From an uncultured Mailhella sp. (GTDB taxonomy: Bacteria > Desulfobacterota > Desulfovibrionia > Desulfovibrionales > Desulfovibrionaceae), in the NCBI RefSeq assembly GCF_905187505.1, contig NZ_CAJJIC010000004.1, positions 1 through 54,274 on the forward strand: DNA of 54,274 nucleotides, read 5' to 3'. The translations under genes were made by a program, and so were the position numbers. Below, in pieces: positions 16,368 through 23,457 of this stretch. Below the pieces are notes generated by a model. It was not told the origin of the DNA and ran no database searches. It saw only the letters and a list, made by a program, of their open reading frames with translations. Position 1 is the stretch's first letter. Each line of letters begins with the position of its first letter.

Positions 16368-17090
16368 TCACAGGCCCGCGAGCGTGCGCAGCTTGTCCGG
16401 ATCGAGAATGCAGACCCTGCCGCGCCGGAAGCATTCGATGACGCCGTTTTTTTTCAGGTGCTGTATGGCCCTGCCGAGGGTGGCCCTGTGCACGCCGAGC
16501 ATGGCGGCGCAGCGGTCCTGCGTGATGCCGAGCGGAAAATCCGTGCTGTCGTATCGCGCGGCAAGCGACAGAAGATAGCGGCTGAAGCGGATGACGAAGT
16601 CGTCCATGAGCATGTCGGAAAGAAAGGTGCTGTGTATGAGCGCCACGGTGCCCATCTGACGCAGGGCATAGGCGGCAAGGGCGGGGCAGGCCGTGACGGC
16701 CTTTTCGTCCTTGAGCGTCGTGCCCGGCACGCGCCATATGACGCTGTCCTTCACGCACTGGTACAGGCCCGAAGCGTCCTTTTGCGTAAGGGCGCAGGCC
16801 AGATTGAAGATGCCTCCGGGCTCGAAGGTCATGAGCGCGCGCTGTCTTCCTTCCAGGGTGTCGAAGAGAATGCGCACTCTGCCTTTTTCCAGGCAGTACA
16901 TGTCGAGCAGGTGGTCTCCGGAAATGTCGATGAAGGTTCCCGCCCGGATGACGAGGCGCGTGCCTTCGCGGCGTATCTCGCGCCATACGGGGGAGTTTTC
17001 GTCGGTCTCTCCATGCACCACGGGAACGGCGAAGGGCATGAATCCGGAAAGGGACGTTGTGGGAAGAAGCGGAGGGATGTGGTCTGTCAT
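16368..17090 (-). CDS. Crp/Fnr-family transcriptional regulator
   Basis: About 240 residues. An N-terminal cyclic-nucleotide-binding fold spans roughly residues 35-130 (GTFIDISGDHLLDMYCLEKGRVRILF, then FEPGGIFNLAC). A C-terminal winged helix-turn-helix follows, with LGITQDRCAAMLGVHRATLGRAIQHLKKNGVIE around 187-219. There is no N-terminal four-Cys Fnr cluster; scattered Cys remain. The effector is unknown and could be a nucleotide, heme-bound gas or carboxylate. The start at 17090 is preferred because upstream residues in the open frame (to 17204) are Pro/Ala-rich and unconserved-looking, though its ribosome site is weak. It lies between two ferredoxin-flavoprotein-permease operons and may control either. 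Confidence 0.85.
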   Translation of the reverse strand: MTDHIPPLLPTTSLSGFMPFAVPVVHGETDENSPVWREIRREGTRLVIRAGTFIDISGDHLLDMYCLEKGRVRILFDTLEGRQRALMTFEPGGIFNLACALTQKDASGLYQCVKDSVIWRVPGTTLKDEKAVTACPALAAYALRQMGTVALIHSTFLSDMLMDDFVIRFSRYLLSLAARYDSTDFPLGITQDRCAAMLGVHRATLGRAIQHLKKNGVIECFRRGRVCILDPDKLRTLAGL

Positions 17091-17201
17091 GGAGGGCCCT
17101 GCCTGCGGGGAAGCGTGTTGCTCGGGCGGCGGAGCGACATGATGTGCCGCGGCGTCTGCGGAAATTCTACAAGGAGGGAAGCGTGCAGGCAAGAGCTGAG
17201 G

Positions 17202-17237
17202 CAAGGCCCCTTTCCGCGGGGGCGGAAAGGGGCCTTG
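17202..17237 (-). other. Long hairpin after the module 2 permease
   Basis: A perfect 16-bp stem (17202-17217 with 17222-17237) with a GGGG loop lies just past the permease stop on the minus strand. A second small dyad (GCCGGG/CCCGGC) lies beside it. Neither has a U tract. It probably protects or ends the permease transcript before the regulator gene. Confidence 0.55.
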
Positions 17238-17290
17238 GAGATGCCGGGCCGGACCCGGCCTGTGTGTTCAGGTTTCCGTAACCTGCGCTG

Positions 17291-18763
17291 CTAGAAGAGT
17301 ACCGAACCCATGATGACGATGACGGCGCTCATCAGTATCCAGGAGAGCAGGATGACGATGGGGGAGGACTTCCAGATGCTCTTGGTGCTGGCCCATTCGT
17401 TGCCGTGCAGCAGTGCGGCGCTGGAGCTTGCGGCAGGAGTGAGGAAGGCCAGATGCACGCCCATGACCACCATGATGACCGCCATTTCAGGACCGACCCC
17501 CTTGTTGGTGCAGTAGCTGAAGATGATGGGCATGAGGGCCACGCCCACGGCGCCGTTGTTGATGAACTGGGTGAGGATGGTGGCCAGAAGGCCCATGCAC
17601 AGGGCGAAGAACAGCGGAGAGCCGGAACCGAACAGAGGTTCGAGAACGGACATCAGGAAAGGCGTGATGCCGCTTGCGGGATTGGCCATGGCGCCGGAGA
17701 GCGGCTGGACCATGGCAAGAATGAAGATGATGCCCCAGGCAACGCCGTCGTCGACCATGGCCTTGAAGCGGAGCAGCGGCTTGCCGTTGACCTTGATGAA
17801 GCACATGATGCCCACGAGGAACATGCATATGCCGGTGTTGCCGATGCTCTTGAGGAACTTGACGACGGCAAGATCCGCGGGCAGGAAGGCGGGGATGAGC
17901 AGCAGGGCGACCAGGGCGAAGAGGAAGCCGAGCACGGACTTCTGCACGCCGGAGAGGCTGAGGCTCTGATCCTTGTCGAGATTGCTGGCGTCGAGATCGG
18001 CGAGCTTGCTCACGTCGGGACGGAAGATGTACTTGCCGATGAGCAGGAAGAGCAGGGAGCAGAGAGCGCAGGCGACTATGGCGATGAACATGTACTTGGC
18101 GTAGTCGATGTGCGTGCCGGACATGGTTTCATAGGCGCTCATGACGGTGAGGGCGGCCTGCTTGAAGGGGATGATGGCCATGCCCACCTGAGCGGCGTAC
18201 ACGATGCCGAACACCATCATGGTAGGATAGCCGTCGCCTTTCTTGTAGCCGCACACTTCGCACACGCCGTACAGGATGCTCCAGCCGATGACCGCCGCGG
18301 GAGAGGCGCTGGTCAGGCCGCCGAGTAGCATGATGGAGGCGAGGAAGGTGTAGGTGAACAGCCAGGGCTTGCCGGCCACGGCCTTGCGGGTGATGAACCA
18401 CAGCGAGATGAACTTGGACAGGCCGTAGTAGTTGATGGTGGCGCAGAACACGAAGATGAAGAACATCATGACGACGATGGGGTCGCCGAAGCTCTTGTTG
18501 AGAAGCGCGCCGGGCTTCATGCCGCCGACGAGCATGAGGGCGAGCAGACCGGCGATGCTGGGCCAGATGATGTCGATGAAGATCCAGCCGTAGAGCACGC
18601 CGAGGAAGATGCCGATGAGGTTCATGCCCAGCGGAGTAAGAGGTTCGATGGGGGAAAGCTGCCCGAATCCGAACATGATGACAAGGCAGATGATGGTGTG
18701 CACGAAGTACATGACGTTCGGCTTTTTGGGCGCGGCGGGAGCAGTGCTGGTGGTTGCAGCCAT
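17291..18763 (-). CDS. SLC13/DASS-type anion permease (module 2)
   Basis: A 490-residue membrane protein with about 12 hydrophobic segments after a short Ala/Pro/Thr-rich cytosolic N terminus. It has FINNGAVGVALMP in the second half and LTSASPAAVIGW in the first, resembling the paired re-entrant loops of the DASS/ArsB superfamily more closely than the other two permeases in the window. AGGAG lies 9 bases before the ATG. The gap to the AprA-like gene is only 30 bp, so it is the third gene of the ferredoxin-flavoprotein-permease operon. It probably imports the substrate reduced by that enzyme. Confidence 0.83.
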   Translation of the reverse strand: MAATTSTAPAAPKKPNVMYFVHTIICLVIMFGFGQLSPIEPLTPLGMNLIGIFLGVLYGWIFIDIIWPSIAGLLALMLVGGMKPGALLNKSFGDPIVVMMFFIFVFCATINYYGLSKFISLWFITRKAVAGKPWLFTYTFLASIMLLGGLTSASPAAVIGWSILYGVCEVCGYKKGDGYPTMMVFGIVYAAQVGMAIIPFKQAALTVMSAYETMSGTHIDYAKYMFIAIVACALCSLLFLLIGKYIFRPDVSKLADLDASNLDKDQSLSLSGVQKSVLGFLFALVALLLIPAFLPADLAVVKFLKSIGNTGICMFLVGIMCFIKVNGKPLLRFKAMVDDGVAWGIIFILAMVQPLSGAMANPASGITPFLMSVLEPLFGSGSPLFFALCMGLLATILTQFINNGAVGVALMPIIFSYCTNKGVGPEMAVIMVVMGVHLAFLTPAASSSAALLHGNEWASTKSIWKSSPIVILLSWILMSAVIVIMGSVLF

Positions 18764-18793
18764 GATGTGTTTCTCCTGATGGGGAACGGAGTA

Positions 18794-20518
18794 TTAGTGT
18801 TCTTCCGTGACGAAGCGGAAGTTGTCCTGATAGTACCGGGTGATGGGATGGCGGTAGCGTTCCAGGGGAACGCGCTTTCTGCTGAAGCTCATGCCGCCGT
18901 TTTCGTCCTTCTGGATGAGTATCCAGGCAAGGCCGTCCTCGGCGCGATGGGGGAAGTCTTCACGGAAGTGACCGGCGCGGGACTCACGGCGTTCAAGCGA
19001 GGCGCGCAGATAAAGTTCGCTCACGAGCGCCATGCCGCGGATTTCGCGCAGCTTGAGCAGGTAGTGCGTGTCGGCGGCGGCCATGTTCGGAATTTCTTCT
19101 TCGCGGATGCGCACGATCTCGTCGAGGGCGCGCCTGAGGGAGGCTTCCGTCTTCAGGATGGAGACGTCGTAGGGGAACATGGCGGTCTGGATTTTTCTGA
19201 GAACGTCATGGGGCGCGAGGCCTTCGCGGCCGAGAGGCGCATAGACGGCGTCGCGCAGGGCGTCGATGTCCTCGTCGACGCGATCGCTCTCCACGGGAGA
19301 GGCGGAAGCGAGGAATTCGGCGGCTCCTTCACCGGCCAGATGGCCCGTGACGGACGTGCTCATGAGCGCAAAACCGCCGGCATACACGCCGGGTTCGGTG
19401 CTTCTGGCCGTGCCGGCGGCAAACAGGCCTTCCACGTTGGTGGTGCCCTTGATGCCGGCTTCCATGCCGCCGTAGGAAATGGTCATCTGCGGCAGCCATT
19501 CGGTGTTGTCGCGGAAGAGGTCCATGCCGAGCTTGCAGAGCTTCTCATAGTTCATGAGCTGCCAGCCGTTCTGGGGGCGGAGCAGAATGAGATCGTCGGG
19601 GTTGATGCGGCTGATGTCGAAATAGATGGGGCCGCGTCCGGCACGGATCTCCATGGCCATGGCGATGGTGATGAAATGCGGGTCGGTATTCACGCCGAGC
19701 ACGGGAGAATACTTTTCCATGAAGGGCTCGCCCTTGGCGTTGACGAAGCGGGCACCCAGGGGAATGAGCTTGGTCTGGCCCTCCCAGCCGAAGTAGCGGG
19801 GCATGTTCCACACGCGGCTGAACTCGAAGTCCTTGAGTCTCGCGCCGGCGTTCCATACCATTTCCACGCCTTCGCCCGTGGGGGTGTTCTTGCCGTAGGA
19901 GGTCTTCCAGCCGCCCACGCCCGTGGCCGCAATGACCACCTGCGCACGGAAGCGGTAGAAGTCGCCGCTTATGGAGTCAAAGCCCACGGCGCCCACGACA
20001 CGGCCGTTCTGCTTGAGAAGGTCGGTCACCACGATGCGGCCGAGACTCGTCACGTTGGCCTTGCGCAGCTGCTTGACGAGGTTGCGCACCATGTCTTCGC
20101 CGCCGCGGCCCACAAGCTTTGCGGGATACAGCTTCACATGGGGAAGGCCGCGCTGGGGAATGCTCTTGAGCGTGCCGTCTTCCTTGCGGAAGAACTCGCA
20201 GCCGTAGCGCTGATAGTCTTCCAGACGCTCATGGGAGCGACGGAGAATTTCCTCGATCTGTTCCTGATCGCAGAGTCCGTCGAAGTAGTAGATGAAATCT
20301 TCCAGCCAGGCGTCCAGGTCGTCGCCCGGAAGCACGGCGTCGAAGTCGCCGCCGGCCATGGACATGAGGCCGCCCCATTCCTTGGGGCCCTTGTCCACGA
20401 TGACGACCTTCTTTTCGGGCAGAAGCTCGGTGAAGCGCTTTGCCGCCCACAGACCGGCGGAGCCGCCGCCGATGATGAGAAGGTCGCTTTCCACGATATG
20501 GGTGTTTCTGTCAGGCAT
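18794..20518 (-). CDS. AprA-like FAD-dependent reductase (module 2)
   Basis: A 574-residue cytoplasmic flavoprotein of the fumarate reductase/AprA group. The FAD motif DLLIIGGGSAGLWAA lies at about 12-26; GLFAAGTARSTEPGVYAGGFAL is the second FAD contact region. The sequence between (for example GGDFDAVLPGDDLDAWLEDF and GRGGEDMVRNLVKQL) follows the AprA layout. No FMN, heme or export signal is present. AAGGAGG lies 6 bases before the ATG, and the start overlaps the ferredoxin stop by 8 bp, so the two are translationally coupled and probably form a complex. It differs clearly from the module 1 and module 3 flavoproteins, suggesting a different substrate. Confidence 0.85.
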   Translation of the reverse strand: MPDRNTHIVESDLLIIGGGSAGLWAAKRFTELLPEKKVVIVDKGPKEWGGLMSMAGGDFDAVLPGDDLDAWLEDFIYYFDGLCDQEQIEEILRRSHERLEDYQRYGCEFFRKEDGTLKSIPQRGLPHVKLYPAKLVGRGGEDMVRNLVKQLRKANVTSLGRIVVTDLLKQNGRVVGAVGFDSISGDFYRFRAQVVIAATGVGGWKTSYGKNTPTGEGVEMVWNAGARLKDFEFSRVWNMPRYFGWEGQTKLIPLGARFVNAKGEPFMEKYSPVLGVNTDPHFITIAMAMEIRAGRGPIYFDISRINPDDLILLRPQNGWQLMNYEKLCKLGMDLFRDNTEWLPQMTISYGGMEAGIKGTTNVEGLFAAGTARSTEPGVYAGGFALMSTSVTGHLAGEGAAEFLASASPVESDRVDEDIDALRDAVYAPLGREGLAPHDVLRKIQTAMFPYDVSILKTEASLRRALDEIVRIREEEIPNMAAADTHYLLKLREIRGMALVSELYLRASLERRESRAGHFREDFPHRAEDGLAWILIQKDENGGMSFSRKRVPLERYRHPITRYYQDNFRFVTEEH

Positions 20519-20783
20519 GGTAGACCTCCTTGTCCCTGAGGTCGTTGCCTTCCACGGCGTCGTACCGGGGACCCGGAAAGACCGGGGGCAGCTTTTCCTT
20601 GAACGGATGAACGAAAATGGCTCCGGCGGGGCAAAGCCTTTCGCAAACAAAACAGGTCATGCAGTCGTCGGGATACGCGATGAAAGCCTTTCCCTGTTCG
20701 TTGAGTCGAATGGTGTCCAGAGGGCACTTCTGCACGCATACGCCGCAGCCGACGCATTTGGCGTCGTCGATATGCTGTACCAT
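20511..20783 (-). CDS. AprB-like 2x[4Fe-4S] ferredoxin (module 2)
   Basis: A 90-residue ferredoxin-type protein. Cluster 1 uses C10, C13, C16 and C20; cluster 2 uses C41, C44, C47 and C51, both C-x2-C-x2-C-x3-C-P. A C-terminal tail of about 35 residues (VHPFKEKLPPVFPGPRYD) extends beyond a minimal ferredoxin, as in AprB. It ends inside the start of the AprA-like gene, so it is its likely electron donor subunit. ATG 20783 (MVQHIDD) was chosen because the first cluster follows directly; upstream in-frame codons to 20822 look non-protein. The operon is led by a promoter carrying the shared 13-base box. Confidence 0.88.
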   Translation of the reverse strand: MVQHIDDAKCVGCGVCVQKCPLDTIRLNEQGKAFIAYPDDCMTCFVCERLCPAGAIFVHPFKEKLPPVFPGPRYDAVEGNDLRDKEVYHA

Positions 20784-20981
20784 TTGCCATCGTCCTCGCC
20801 AGCCGTTCGCCCCCCGGCGCACGACTGGACAAGTTCACGGTGAAAAAGGGCACATCCGAAAATCTCCGTCCATTTCCGGATGAAAAATCCTTTGCCTTGC
20901 GTTTCCGGTTTTTTCCGTCCCCTTGGAAAAGAGCAGCTTGCCTGCCCCGGAATCGCAGAAGTCGCAATCAGTTGACAGAAA

Positions 20982-21041
20982 AATCACATTTTAAATAAAA
21001 TAAGTCAAAGCGATAATTTTTTGTTTTTGTTCGATGAAATC
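20982..21041 (-). promoter_or_regulatory. Module 2 promoter with LysR-type box
   Basis: The plus strand reads TTGTTCGATGAAA at 21027-21039. On the minus strand TTTGAC (21009-21004) follows the CATC end of the box by 23 bases. The divergent LysR-gene promoter region has the same box with the same 23-base spacing. This places the box near -65, the usual recognition position of LysR-type regulators. The -10 (TGATTT, 16 bases after TTGACT) is poor, as expected for an activated promoter. Confidence 0.6.
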
Positions 21042-21572
21042 AAACACAAGACTCAATATCCCGAAATGTTTTGAGAGCTGCGGGATTTCCGTAAGTGCGG
21101 CCATGCTTCGCCCGCGCACGCGACGCAGAAAAGGAGCCTTTCGGCTGAAAAGGCGCGGTGAATGTGGCTTTGCATGGAGAGACAAGGTCGCTTGCCGAGC
21201 GTCTCTGGAAGGGGATTTTCCGGTTGTGACCATGAAAAAGAACGGAACGTTCCGGCCGTCGGACAGGAAGAACGGAAGACGGACGGACGCCTGTCGGAAG
21301 AGCTTGTGATTCATGGAACAAAATGTTGAAGAGGGACGACGGAGACAAGGCATAACGGCCGGAGGGCGGCGTTTTGCCGCGGGAGGACAGGCTCAGAGAA
21401 GAAGGACGCATCTGAGGCGGGGCATGCCGTTCCGTGCAGGGGTCCGTGCCTCGTGCCGGAGGAGTCGGAAGCGGCGGCTTGCTCCGGCAGCCGGGCGGGG
21501 CTTTTTTGAGCGCTTCGGGATGGGGGAGTCGCCGGGCGGGGCGGACTTCACTGCGAGGGGCCTTCAGAGCGC

Positions 21573-21609
21573 AAAAAAACGCCCTGTCCAGGGGAGAGGA
21601 CAGGGCGTT
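21573..21609 (-). terminator. Terminator of the module 3 operon
   Basis: AACGCCCTGTCC (21578-21589) and GGACAGGGCGTT (21598-21609) form a perfect 12-bp stem with an 8-base loop. On the minus strand it is followed by seven U residues. Confidence 0.92.
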
Positions 21610-21636
21610 CATTGTGCGTTCAGCCTGCGGAGGTGA

Positions 21637-23328
21637 TTACACCTGCATGCGGAGCGGGAAGCGGAAGCCTATGGCGCCGGTGGGGCAGCTCGTGCGGCAG
21701 TTGGCGCAGTGCCAGCATTCGTCGCCGTGAGCCACTTCGGGACGGTCGAGGCCGTTGTCGAGGTGCTTGAGTTCGAGCACGTAGCCGGGGCAGTCGTCCA
21801 CGCAGGTGCCGCAGCCCTTGCAGTGGCCGCAGTGCATGCAGCGGGCCGCTTCGAGCTGAGCCTGCTCGGCGGTGTAGCCGGCGTTGTTTTCCGTGAAGTC
21901 CATGTGGTTGGTGCAGGCCTGTTTCTGAGGCTCGGTCTTCTCGTACTGGAGAATGCCGTAGATCTCTTCCATGGGCACCACATAGGGTTCCTTGGTTCCG
22001 GCGAGGTCGTCGCGGGCGACGATGGTGTTGTCGTCGCCGATGGCGTACACGCGGGAATTTTCACCGGTCAGATAGGCATGCGCACCGAAGGCGGCGCGAC
22101 GGCCGTTGCCGATGGCGGCAGCGATGGAAGCGGGGCCGGAGGCCACGTCGCCGGCGGCAAAGATGCCTTCGACGGAGCTGGCCTGCTTGCCGTCCACCAC
22201 GATCCAGTTGCGGGGCGTGAGGTTCACGCCGGCTTCAGCCATGAAGTCGAGGTCGGTCTTCATGCCGACGGCGAAGATCACGGTGTCGCAGTCCATGGTA
22301 TGTTCGCCGCCTTCCACGGGAACCAGGGTCAGATGGCCCTTTTCGTCGAAGCGGCATTCCTTCACTTCAAAGTAATCCACGCCGGCGGTCTTGCCGTCCT
22401 TGGTGCGGATGGCGGACATGGTGCAGGAATTGTGGATCTGGATGCCTTCTTCGGCAGCCTGTTCGAGATCTTCGGCGGGAGCGCGCATTTCACCGGCCTT
22501 TTCGAGGCAGATGACGTGCACTTCTTCGGCGCCGAGACGACGGGCCACGAAGGCAGCGTCGAAGCCGACGCCGCCGCCGCCCATGACGACCACGCGCTTG
22601 CCCACTTCGGGACGCAGGCCGAGAGAAGCGGCGCGCAGGAATTCAACGGCCTTCACCGCGGTTTCGGAGCCGGGGATGGGCAGGCTGTTTTCCTTGGGGG
22701 TGCCGGTGGTCACGATGACGGCGTCATGCGCGGCACGCACGTCGGCAAAGGAAATGTCGCGGCCGACCATGGTGTTCACGCGGGCACGCACGCCCACTTC
22801 GAGGATCCAGCCGATTTCACGGTCGACCACGTCGCGGGGCAGACGGAAGTCCGGCACGCCGTAGCGGGTCATGCCGCCGAGCACGGGGTTGGCTTCGTAC
22901 ACGGTGACGTCGTGGCCGAGAAGGGCCAGGAAGTAAGCGGCGGTAAGGCCGGCGGGGCCGCCGCCGATGATGCCGACGCTCTTGCCCGTGGCGGGACGGC
23001 GCTTGAACAGCGCGGAGCCGTAGGGGGCGTAGTCGAACACGGCGCGTTCAAGGGCGCGGGTGTTCACGCAGGCGTCGTAGCCGGCGCGGTTGCAGTTGGA
23101 CTGGCAGAAGTGCGGGCACACGCGGCCGGTCACACCGGGGAAGGGGTTCTTGGCGCGCAGGTAGCGCAGGGCTTCACCGAATTCGCCCTTTTCCACAAGA
23201 GCCTGCATCTTCTGGATGGAATTGCCCGCGGGGCAGAAGTGCTCGCACGGCGAGGTGCGGAACTGCTCCTTGAGGCTGTCGCCCATGACGATGGGCAGGG
23301 TGATTTCACGACTATATCTAGGCGGCAT
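21637..23328 (-). CDS. GltD-like NAD(P)H oxidoreductase with C-terminal 2x[4Fe-4S] domain
   Basis: A 563-residue electron-transfer flavoprotein related to the small subunit of glutamate synthase and other NADPH-dependent Fe-S/FAD modules. An N-terminal Cys-rich Fe-S domain (C28, C32, C71, C75, C79 and neighbours) precedes an FAD motif VGIIGGGPAGLTAAY (about 118-132) and an NAD(P) motif VVVMGGGGVGFDAA. A C-terminal ferredoxin domain has CMHCGHCKGCGTCVDDCPG and CWHCANCRTSCPTGA. No glutamate synthase large subunit is nearby. It would move electrons between NAD(P)H and its terminal ferredoxin domain, then probably to the AprA-like protein encoded upstream in the same operon. AAGGAG lies 7 bases before the ATG. 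No separate ferredoxin gene is present here, so this fusion probably replaces it. Confidence 0.88.
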   Translation of the reverse strand: MPPRYSREITLPIVMGDSLKEQFRTSPCEHFCPAGNSIQKMQALVEKGEFGEALRYLRAKNPFPGVTGRVCPHFCQSNCNRAGYDACVNTRALERAVFDYAPYGSALFKRRPATGKSVGIIGGGPAGLTAAYFLALLGHDVTVYEANPVLGGMTRYGVPDFRLPRDVVDREIGWILEVGVRARVNTMVGRDISFADVRAAHDAVIVTTGTPKENSLPIPGSETAVKAVEFLRAASLGLRPEVGKRVVVMGGGGVGFDAAFVARRLGAEEVHVICLEKAGEMRAPAEDLEQAAEEGIQIHNSCTMSAIRTKDGKTAGVDYFEVKECRFDEKGHLTLVPVEGGEHTMDCDTVIFAVGMKTDLDFMAEAGVNLTPRNWIVVDGKQASSVEGIFAAGDVASGPASIAAAIGNGRRAAFGAHAYLTGENSRVYAIGDDNTIVARDDLAGTKEPYVVPMEEIYGILQYEKTEPQKQACTNHMDFTENNAGYTAEQAQLEAARCMHCGHCKGCGTCVDDCPGYVLELKHLDNGLDRPEVAHGDECWHCANCRTSCPTGAIGFRFPLRMQV

Positions 23329-23355
23329 GATAATACTCCTTGAGTGACTGATCCG

Positions 23356-23373
23356 CTCCCGGATGACCGGGAG
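23356..23373 (-). other. Intercistronic hairpin in the module 3 operon
   Basis: CTCCCGG (23356-23362) and CCGGGAG (23367-23373) form a 7-bp stem with an ATGA loop in the 129-bp gap between the two genes. There is no U tract. Confidence 0.4.
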
Positions 23374-23457
23374 GGGGGCGTCGGAACGCTGCTCCGGCGC
23401 CGGGAAACCGCCGCGGGGCGTTGCCGCCCCGGCAGACAGTTTCAGACGGAAAGGGCT

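Larger units (their letters stand above)
20784..21636. other. 853-base intergenic region with the module 2 promoter, no gene seen
   Basis: The part near 20960-21060 is very AT-rich and holds the shared box and a TTTGAC element for the minus-strand operon. The part near 21573-21609 holds the terminator of the upstream operon. Between about 21060 and 21570 the DNA is GC-rich with several short frames of basic, Arg/Ala/Pro-rich translation and no good ribosome sites. A long 5' leader or a small RNA cannot be excluded. Confidence 0.55.

Noticed and set aside
20933..20950. A GG-N10-GC pattern on the minus strand before the module 2 operon
   Set aside because: It lacks the leading T and the TT before GC of a sigma-54 site, lies in GC-rich DNA, and the boxed sigma-70-type promoter nearby is better supported.
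21034..21309. A 91-codon frame in the long intergenic region
   Set aside because: Its translation is basic and irregular, it starts inside the regulatory box and has no ribosome site.
21637..23328. Identification as glutamate synthase small subunit gltD
   Set aside because: No large subunit is present, and the C-terminal double ferredoxin domain and operon partner point to a different electron-transfer role.
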